From contig CM042032.1 of NCBI GenBank assembly GCA_023525975.1, positions 72,500,260-72,564,259 on the forward strand: 64,000 bases of DNA, given 5' to 3'. The position numbers were made by a program, and so were the translations under genes. Positions 56,125-64,000 of this stretch are shown piece after piece. Every line of letters starts with the position of its first letter. Position 1 is the first letter of the stretch. The notes below the pieces were generated by a model. That model was given only the letters and a program-made list of their open reading frames with translations. It was not told the DNA's origin and did not search any database. The stretch comes from Smallanthus sonchifolius. Taxonomy: Eukaryota; Streptophyta; Magnoliopsida; Asterales; Asteraceae.

Positions 56125-57030
56125 TAGTTTGCTGACATCAGCACAGCTCTTGGTGACGTCATAATTTTTTTTGTATTTAATTTTTTGTAAATAACTTTTT
56201 TTTTAAAATTCAAATCTTTATAACTAATTTTGGGCTCTAACTTTTAAAATATTAATTTTCTTTAGGTTCCAAATGTGTCGTTGCAATACGTTGTACAGAA
56301 TCGACCCGTCGCAGCGCGCGATTCCAATACTCGTTGTGATAATAATTAAATAGTACAGCAAATCACAAACAAATAATATTATAATATGAGATTAAAATAT
56401 CTCATACATATTTTACCGAGAATTGGGATGTTACAACCGTGTCGTATTCACGTTCACGTGGCTAACTTAATTCATGTGTTAATGTCATGTTCAATTTCAT
56501 ATCGAGTTAGATTTCATTAATTGTGTGAAGGACAAAATGTGATATAGATGGGGTGTTGATCAATTCTTGAACATGTTAATGGAAAAGAATAAAGTAAATC
56601 ATATCTGTTAAGCTAACCGATGAGAGGGAATACGACATGATCTCTGATAAAGACCGGGTTCCCGTTTAGGGTGTACGGTTAGAATGGATAAGGTGATTTC
56701 GTAAGAACTCACGGTTATGGGAGAGAGGGACGAATTTATTAGTGGTGATAAAATTATTGATTAGTTGATTCTCTCTAATTATCTCTCTATATGTATGTAT
56801 ACCCAAGAGGAAACCCATTATTGGTCCATCAGAGTAATTAGGCACATCAACTAATTACTAGCCATAGGTTAATAATAAATAAATAAACAAATCAATTGAT
56901 AAGTTTAATAATTAGATAAATGATTATAAGAGCCACATATTAAAATCGTGTCTTACATTAGTAAGCCTATGCAGATTTAATACTCATTTTAGTTTTAAAC
57001 CAAAACTGTAGCAGTGAAATACAGTCATTG
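56125..57030. other. Non-coding, possible 3' LTR of the Copia element
   Basis: No gene. The minus-strand Copia pol ends at 57248, so its 3' LTR should lie here. Phrases such as 'tatacatacatatagagagata' (minus strand, about 56775-56800) and 'gatgttacaacc' are suggestive, but no terminal match to another LTR is in the window. Confidence 0.35.
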
Positions 57031-57247
57031 AATTTGTATCCAACTCAAGACCCCCATTAATCATACTACAATCCCAATTTAATACTTAAGTAAACTTATG
57101 ATCAAATTGACAAATAAGCCCTTTAACATTGATTTGTATAGTTACTGTCTATACGTCTTTAGGCATGCATAAACGTATTTAGAGACAAACAAATTCAAAT
57201 AAGTTAGGAAATTTTATTATTAAACGTAAGTAAGTACAATTATGCTA

Positions 57248-57725
57248 CTAAATAAGGTCTTTAGAAAAGCCCATCTTCGAAACATGTTCTTCGAAAACCT
57301 TAGGTGGGAGACCTTTAGTCATCGAATCCGCAAGCATAATTTTAGTACTTATATACTCAATACAAAGATTATTTTCCTCAACTCGCTCACGAACGAACAA
57401 GTACTTTGTATCAAGATATAATCCAGCTCCAATCGAACTGTTACTGTTCGAGAAACTAACGGCATCTGAGTTATCACAATAAAGCTTCAATGGTCTAGAA
57501 ATGGAATTAACTACTTTGAGTCCAGTGATCAGATTCTTTAGCAACATTTCATGACAGGTCGCATTATACACATCAATGTATTCTGCCATCATAGTGGACG
57601 TTGTTGTCAACTGTTGCTTATGACTCTTCTATTAGATAGGTCCGCCGGCTTACATAAAGATGTACCCCGAAGTGGATTCTTTGTCATCTTTGCATTTTGC
57701 AAAGTCAGAATCAGAATAACCAACC
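57248..57725 (-). pseudogene. Copia RNase H
   Basis: The frame at 57248-57610 holds TSTMMAEYIDVYNATCHEML, LKLYCDNSDAVSFSNSN, an RVEENNLCIEYIST segment and MLADSMTKGLPPKVFEEHV, a standard Copia RNase H C terminus. The start of the domain (VVGYSDSDFAKCKDDKES, then GYIFM) is present at about 57625-57720 but holds several stops. It continues the RT at 57728-58843. Confidence 0.85.
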
Positions 57726-57727
57726 AC

Positions 57728-58843
57728 TTATAAATTATCACTTCTTCTATAAGTTAGTTTATAGTATTTCGTCCCTTGCAGATATCGAAGTACTTTCTTA
57801 GCTACTTTCCAGTGATCAAGGCCAGGATTAGTCTGATAACGGCCTAGTATTCCAGCAATATAAGCGATATCTGGACGAGTACAAACTTGAGCATACATAA
57901 GGCTCCCAACTACCGATGCATGAGGTATCATTCTCATTTGCTCCTTTTCAACCTCTGTTTTCGAACATTAGAAAGAACCAAAAACATCTCCCTTAACTAC
58001 TAGAGCTATAGAAGGAGAGCAGTGTTGCATGTTGTAACGTGTGAGGACCCGTTCAATGTAGGCCCTTTGAGATAATCCCAAAATGCCCTTAGATCTATCT
58101 CGGTGTATTTGGATGCCTATAATGTAAGAAGCCTCTTCGAGATCCTTTATGTCGAAATTATGCAAGAGTAAACACTTCGACTCATGCAACATGTCTAAAC
58201 TATTACTTACCAATAGAATGTCATCTACGTAAAGGACAAATATAGTAAAGTTTCTCCCACTCATCTTGAGGTAGGTGCATTGATCCACTTGATTCTTAAG
58301 GAAACCTTGTTTCTTCACGACTTCATCAAACTTTAGGTACCATTGACGTGATGCATGCTTCAACCCGTATATGGATTTCTTCAACTTACAGACTAAATGT
58401 TCTTGACCTTCAGGTTTAAAGCCTTCAGGCTGTTTCATGAACACGTCATCATACAAGTCTCCGTTGAGGAAAGCGGTTTTGACGTCCATCTGATGTAGCT
58501 CAAGATTAAAGTGAGCTACTAGGGCCATCACGATCCTTAAATAATCATTTCGAGAAATAGGAGAAAAGGTCTCTTGGTAATCTATTCCTTCTTTATGAGT
58601 AAAGCCCTTTGCAACCAATCTCGCTTTGTAGCGTTCAATGTTTCCATTCGGATCTAGTTTAGTTTTGAAGACCCATTTACATCCTACGGGTTTAACACTG
58701 TTGGGTAATTCAACCAAATTCCAAACATCATTTTTCTTCATAGAGTCAAGCTCGTCAGTCATGGTTTTATTCCATTCAGAAGACTGATCACTGCTAATGG
58801 CTTCATGATAAGAAGTAGGATCGATAAACTTTTCGGCATCCAT
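57728..58843 (-). pseudogene. Copia reverse transcriptase
   Basis: A 291-codon frame (57968-58843), broken once near 57960, continues at 57728-57937. Motifs: EWNKTMTDELDSMKKNDVWN, GCKWVFKTKLDPNGNIERYK, the catalytic LELHQMDVKTAFLNGDL and FVLYVDDILLVS, then IHRDRSKGILGLSQRAYIE. Catalytic aspartates are kept (D of QMDV; D-D of YVDD). It copies element RNA into DNA. This is the best preserved part of the element. Confidence 0.9.
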
Positions 58844-58854
58844 TTCATCTTCAG

Positions 58855-60320
58855 TCAGGTAGGTAACATAATCATCAAAGTTAGTAGGCCTTTTGGACCT
58901 AGACGACCTCCTGAGTATATTTTCGGGTTCGGCATTGTCTTCTTGTCGGTCGTTTGATGTGCCTTCATTCTCTGGTATAAAAGGAGTAGCGTTAAGATCT
59001 GAGTGTGGAGGATGTGGTGCAGTGACGTGCGGTGCAGCGTTGTGTACAAGAGGAGTAATCAGAGGTAAAGTAAGCGACGAATCTCTCCCCCCGCGTCTTG
59101 TACTTCTTGTAAATCTGGATAAGGATTTTCACTACTCCCACTGACCTTAAAATCCTCAATGAATTTAGCATGCCTGGTTTCTACAATTCTAGTGATGTGA
59201 GAAGGACAATAGAATCTATAACCCTTTGAGTGATCGGGATATCCGATGAAGTAACAAGTGACCGTTTTCATGTCAAGTTTCTTTAAGAAAGGATTTTAGA
59301 GTTTAGCTTCGGCAAGACAACCCTATACTTTCATATATTTTAGACTCTGTTTCCTTCCTGTCCAGAGTTTATAAGGAGTTTTAGGGACAGATTTTGAAGG
59401 AACCTATTGAGTATATGCACATACTACGTACCATGTCCATTAGGTACCTGTTTCTTCTCTCAGCAACACCATTCTACTGAGCAGTACCGGGCATAGTGTA
59501 CTGGTTCACGATCCCCTGACCCTTATAAAAATCATAAAATGGACCATGAGCCTGACCCACATCAGTATGTCTACCATAATATTCACCTCCTTTATCTGAT
59601 CTCACAACTTTTATTTGAAGATCAAGTTGTTTTTCAACTTTAGTTTTATAATCTTTAAAAGTCACAAGTGATTCAGATTTTTTTCTTAATAAGATACAAG
59701 TACATATAACGAGAATAATCATCGATAAAAGTGATAAATGAAGTATGTCCAGTTATTCCAGCGATGGGATAAAGGCCACTAATATCAGTGTGAATGAGTT
59801 ATAATAAATTAGAGCTCATAGTGGCACCTTTCTTATTCGTTAATGTCATTTTACCTTTAAGGCATTTGACACATGTTTCAAAATCATTAAAATCGAGATA
59901 TGGAAACACTTCATCCTTCACGAGTCAAGATAAGCGTTTTCGTGAAATGTGGCCTAAGTGTTGATGCCACATCATGGATGAAGTTTCTAAGTCTCGTTTT
60001 CGTTTAGTCTTTGTTAAGTTCTCATTGATATTATATGATAACAAAGACTTGAAAAATTCATCATCTAGTTCTAATTTATAGAGACCACCATCCAGATAAC
60101 CACGTCAAAACACTTGAGAATTTAACATAATAAAAATTTTGCCATGACCATGAGAACAAACAAAACGTCAATGTTTAACTTTGGTCCCGATACAAGATTC
60201 ATAGTAATCTTAGGAATATATAAGGTATCATAAAGTTTAATACATAAACCAGTTTTCATAAGTAATTCTAAGGTTCCCACGGTTTCGACAACTAGTTCTT
60301 CTCTATTTCCCATTTTAAGT
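58855..60320 (-). pseudogene. Copia integrase, fragmented
   Basis: Pieces include KVVRSDKGGEYYGRHTDVGQ then AHGPFYDF (core domain, second catalytic Asp), GTAQ before a stop, and a CYFIGYPDHSKGYRFYCPSH segment near the C terminus (59059-59271). Stops are frequent between 59300 and 60120. The 60122-60313 frame (NREELVVETVGTLELLM) is the protease-integrase junction. Confidence 0.8.
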
Positions 60321-60349
60321 GTTCTTTAGTTTCTTTCCAGCTTCTGGAT

Positions 60350-60524
60350 TGTAAGGAATCCCTATAGTGAGTTAGTTACATGAACCATAGAACCAGAATC
60401 AAACCACCATGTATTTGTTGGAATATTTAAGTTATAGGACTCAAGTATCATATAAAGATTATTACCTCTCTTAATCGGCCACTCCTTAAAGTCTAGGCAG
60501 TCTTTCTGTCTATGTCCTGCCTTA
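60350..60524 (-). pseudogene. Copia zinc-knuckle C-terminal half and protease active site
   Basis: Reading on from the nested insertion: AGHRQKDC (second half of the zinc knuckle), DFKEWPIKRGNNLYMILES and TWWFDSGSMVHVTNSL with the D-S-G protease motif. A stop follows. The first half of the knuckle, CKFCRK, is at about 62321-62345 on the other side of the inserted element. Confidence 0.85.
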
Positions 60525-62315
60525 TGTTAGGTGAATCGGGTTCGTTCACGAGTCACACGGGTCATGGGATCAGCATGATTAACGGGTCATGGATTTTGTA
60601 AATGGGTCGCCAAACAGCTAACGGTTAATAGGCATAGAATTGGTCTAGGATTTACCGAGTTTAAAGGAAGTGAACGTGTGAAGGGAAAGAGACTTGACCG
60701 AGCAAACAGGAGAGTATGCAGGAGGAATGGAATAAGTCATGCAGTCTTTCACGTGAGCTTTTTAATTGTGTTTGTTTTTTTACTTCTTATATAAGCAGGT
60801 CATTATTGTAGTTTTTTTAAATCTATCTTTCGTGTAAATCCTTTGAAGTAATATAGACAGAAAAGAGTCCCAAATAGTGTGTGTATAACCAAGCCTGAAC
60901 CAACAATTGGTATCAGAGCGAAGGTTAAACGAGGGCCGTTTTGAGAGTCGACTTTCGAAGGGAGGATTAGCCTTCGGGTGCGGGCCTGCGAGAGCAGCAG
61001 AAGCAAGGTGGGTCGACAATTGCAGCGTGTTTGGCTGCAGGATCGGGTCGGAACTAGGGGGTGTTACTACACACATAACACTGGAGATCAGCAAACAACA
61101 GAAGACGGATATAAAGAGGTGTTTCAGGTCGGCCGTTGTCGCAGGGGAGTGCCGTTTGGAACGACGGTGGTGACCGGTGATGAACACCGAAGATCCGTGG
61201 TTGTTAATGGTGATCGAAGGCAGTAGTAAGTGAACCAGGGGGTGTAATCGATCCAGCAGATTTCCAATATAGGGTGAACAGCAGGATTGATCGAGTACCA
61301 GCAAATTTAAAGGTTTCAGTTCTAGCGGGTCAAAAGGGTAGCGGAGACGAGTCGTGATTCAGGCCAAATCAGCGGGCTTGTTAACCCAGTTTTGTTGATC
61401 GAAGAACGAAGAAGGGATGGTGTCTTTTATTTGTCGGATAATTTTTTTTTTGCCTAGGAGAAGAATCGCAAGGATATGGCAACCTGCTAGGTAGCTTGGT
61501 TGGCTACTGGCGGAAATCAGAAAGAAAAGTGGGAGCTGCCTGCTTGTTTCTTTTGTGTGCAGGAGATCGGCTTGTTCGGGTGATAAGAGTCCAACCGGGT
61601 TGCGTAAAAAACGAGCATAGAAGATCCGTCAAAGCAGGAGGCTTTGGATTCGGTTGGTTTCCCGGGGTGAAAGAAAACGGTATAGGCGAGCCGGTAGCCT
61701 TGTTTCTTTTATCGGTGGAAGAAGGCTCTCGGAACAAGATCGAGTGACGACTTTGGACGTGGCCGAGTTGAAGGCCGGGGTGTCCGGGATAGGTCGAGTT
61801 GAGGACGGCTTTGGACTTGACCGAAGAGAAGGTCGGGTGTCCAGGAAGGGTCGATATGGGTCAAGGTGAAGGCGTGTTTTGCCGGAAACGTTGCATTGAA
61901 GAATGACGTGAGCAAACACCAATTTAGGGGGTGATTGTTAGTTGAATCGGGTTCGTTCACGAGTCACACGGGTCATGGGATCAGCATGATTAACGGGTCA
62001 TGGATTTTGTAAATGGGTCGCCAAACAGCTAACGGTTAATAGGCATAGAATTGGTCTAGGATTTACCGAGTTTAAAGGGAGTGAACGTGTGAAGTGAAAG
62101 AGACATGACCGAGCAAACAGGAGAGTATTTAGAAGGAATGGAATAAGTCATGCAGTCTTTCACGTGGGCTTTTTAATTGTGTTTGTTTTTTTATTTCCTA
62201 TATAAGCAGGTCATTATTGTAGTTTTTTTAATCTATCTTTCGTGTAAATCCTTTGAAGTAATATACACAGAAAAGAGTCCCAAATAGTGTGTGTATAACC
62301 AAGCCTGAACCAACA
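60525..62315 (+). mobile_element. Coding-free LTR retroelement (TRIM/LARD-like)
   Basis: LTRs 60525-60905 and 61936-62315 (381 and 380 bp) start TGTTAG and end ACCAACA. The target duplication CCTTA is perfect (60520-60524 and 62316-62320). The PBS TGGTATCAGAGC (60908-60919) is tRNA-Met type, and a purine tract (TTTAGGGGGTGAT) precedes the 3' LTR. The 1,030-bp interior has no recognisable coding domain; its longest frames are under 100 codons. LTRs differ at only a handful of positions, so it is among the youngest insertions here. It is larger than a classic TRIM. Confidence 0.93.
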
Positions 62316-62320
62316 CCTTA

Positions 62321-63159
62321 CGACAGAACTTACAGTGAGACTTCCCTTTGAAGTACTTAGTGCTGGAAGCAGCACTTGCATCTTGTTTCTGAACCATAGA
62401 AAATTCCTTCTTATGGAAATTGCCCTTCCTCTTCTTTGAATTAGTAGTCATGAGATAAACAACATTCGGTTTCTCCAGCTTCAGACGCTCTTCTTCTTGG
62501 ACGCACATTGCAATCAACTTACTCATCGTCCACTTATCTTTCTGTGTGTTATAGTTGATCTTGAAAGCTTCAAAAGATTTGGGAAGAGAGGTCATGATAA
62601 AATGCACCAGGAAACCGTCACTGATCTCCATGTCTAATCCCTTGAGCTTACGGGACATGTCGTTCATCATCATGATGTGCTCACGAATACCGCTATTCCC
62701 GTCATATTTTGTAGTCACCAGCTTCAGAATTAGGGTGCTAGCATGCACCTTAGATGTCCCCTTGAATTGATCCTCCACAGAAGCCAGATAAGTCTTAGCA
62801 TCTTTAGAATCTGTTATAGCTCCTCTGATGATCAGACTGATGGAGTTCATCATTAGGATAAGAGCCATGCGGTTACACCTCATCAATTTCTCATGCACTA
62901 TAATTTCTTGAGCAGTACTTTTGTCAGTGAGATTTGGAGGTGCAGGCTTGTCGAGTGCATGATCGAATTCTATCAAACCGAGAGACAGCATCAGTGAATC
63001 TTTCCAAGAATAAAAGTTCGCACCAATCAAATTGTCAATTCCCAAATTAGGAGCTGTAGTGGATTTTATATTAGAAAAAAATAAGATACTAATAGCTAAA
63101 GAAGAACTTAGAGTGTCTATGAGGTAACTTAGACTAAGGCAGACGGAAATAAGGACCAT
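62321..63159 (-). pseudogene. gag: Copia Gag
   Basis: A frame of about 280 codons: NLIGANFYSWKDSLMLSLGL (Gag start region), UBN2-type core (YLASVEDQFKGTSKVHASTL, EHIMMMNDMSRKLKGLDMEI, HFIMTSLPKSFEAFKINYN, MSKLIAMCVQEEERLK) and a basic linker, ending in CKFCRK, the first half of the zinc knuckle. The knuckle is cut there by the element 60525-62315. The first 35 or so residues look like read-through from the leader, so the true start is probably nearer the SNIKSTTAPNLG part. Confidence 0.85.
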
Positions 63160-63189
63160 TATATTAATTAAGCTGTGATAAAAGTCTAT

Positions 63190-64000
63190 TATAACACCAA
63201 AATAATAGATTAATTAGGTTCTAATTAAACAACGAGCGTTCACTTTGGTTAATGACCAATTGTTTAAGCATTAGAAACAATTTAAGTTTAAATAGTAAGT
63301 ATGTGCAATAAGAATGTAACACATCACATTTGGGCAGAAGTGAGACATTTGTTTAGTATGCACATAATTAGGTTCGCGGAAACCAAATGTAACGCATCAC
63401 CTTTGGGCAGAAGTAGAAACATTTATGTATTTTAGGCGAACTAGTGCTTAATTAGACTTAAATAACTTTACAAGCGTGACACATCACCTTTGGGCAGAAG
63501 TGAAACTTTAGGCGTTATTTAAGTTAATCATGTTTTCTAATTTAAGGCTTTGTAAAGCATAAGGTTTTAAGGTCTTAACAAAACAATTAGTTAATATTAG
63601 GATATGCACTAAGTGAGAATGCTTAATTAGACTTGAATAAATTTACACATGCATCACATCACCTTTGGGCATAAGTGAACTTTTAGATGTTATTTAAGTA
63701 AGTTTTAAGGTTTTGTAAAACATTTAAATTTAAGGTTTAACAAAACAAAAGCATTAATTAATAACAAACCTCCCTGTTAGAGCGGATCATAAGGCTAGGT
63801 TTACAGCTTCAAGTAAGTTCTCCGGAATCATAAGGTTCTCAGGAAAAGTTAGGTTCACGGGGAAAGTAAGGTTCACGAGAAAACACTAAGTTTTCGGGTA
63901 AAATTAGGTTCACGGGAAAAATTGAGTTTTTTTGAAAAATTAGTTTTCGGGTAAAATTAGGTTAACCCATGAACTAAGAGCCGTGAATTTAAAACCGTGA
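63190..64000 (-). repeat. Copia 5' leader with two sets of repeats
   Basis: Upstream of gag on the minus strand. A phrase of about 24 bp ('catcacctttgggcagaagtga') recurs four times near 63326, 63386, 63479 and 63655. Near the right edge 'ggttcacggggaaa' variants recur about six times (63822-63965). No gene. The 5' LTR and PBS probably lie beyond the window. Confidence 0.7.

Overview
This is nuclear DNA from a flowering plant, very probably a eudicot and plausibly Asteraceae. The case rests on spliced GT-AG genes, plant-only protein families (DUF1645, NFD6-like), LTR elements primed by plant tRNAs, Helitrons and many MITEs. The Asteraceae call is inference: the Copia domain downstream of RNase H at the left edge and several repeat families resemble what I know from composite genomes. 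The window is transposon-dominated. I find only two convincing host genes: an intronless DUF1645 gene (19011-19793, +) and a three-exon NFD6-like mitochondrial protein gene (46874-49185, +). There is no prokaryotic-type operon, CRISPR array or rRNA.

Left third. Copia 3' remnants (1-650), an old Athila-like LTR piece (661-2250), DNA-transposon fragments, a CACTA terminus and a SINE-like fragment precede a full-length but dead Athila-like Ty3/Gypsy element on the minus strand (5357-17300). It has perfect 5-bp target duplications (AGCGA), a PBS, all coding domains with lesions at catalytic residues, and a foreign LTR inserted in its integrase. A duplicated block carrying a MULE-type MITE and the DUF1645 gene follow.

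Middle. A hAT transposase pseudogene (20230-21098) is followed by a three-level nest of inverted-repeat elements (21581-24110), a Helitron end, and a degraded chromovirus pol, all beside a long TGTGACACCC...GGGTGTGACA LTR block (25964-30052). A minus-strand Gypsy LTR (31096-40197) is split by a second Athila-like element (33642-39931, TSD CCCTG). That element has lost RT, RNase H and integrase and carries a tandem duplication of LTR plus PBS.

Right third. A WD40 (WDR5-like) gene fragment is split by a Tip100-like hAT element. Helitron copies follow, one of whose terminal hairpins is split by a nearly complete hAT transposon (42976-46682, TSD GTGTGTAG) with a six-exon transposase. Then come the NFD6-like gene, a non-autonomous Copia element encoding only Gag-protease plus a novel tail (49728-52592, TSD CAAAT), two hAT MITEs, a PIF/Harbinger ORF1 relic, and a decayed minus-strand Copia element. 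A coding-free LTR element (60525-62315, TSD CCTTA) sits inside that Copia element's zinc-knuckle codons.

The strongest unexplained pattern is an array of short perfect palindromes near the 5' side of every Athila-like LTR here. Each LTR family has its own palindrome word. Outer arm bases covary, and individual palindromes are missing from one LTR but not its partner. I found no convincing new defence or metabolic system. All boundaries and homologies come from reading the sequence; no database search was possible.
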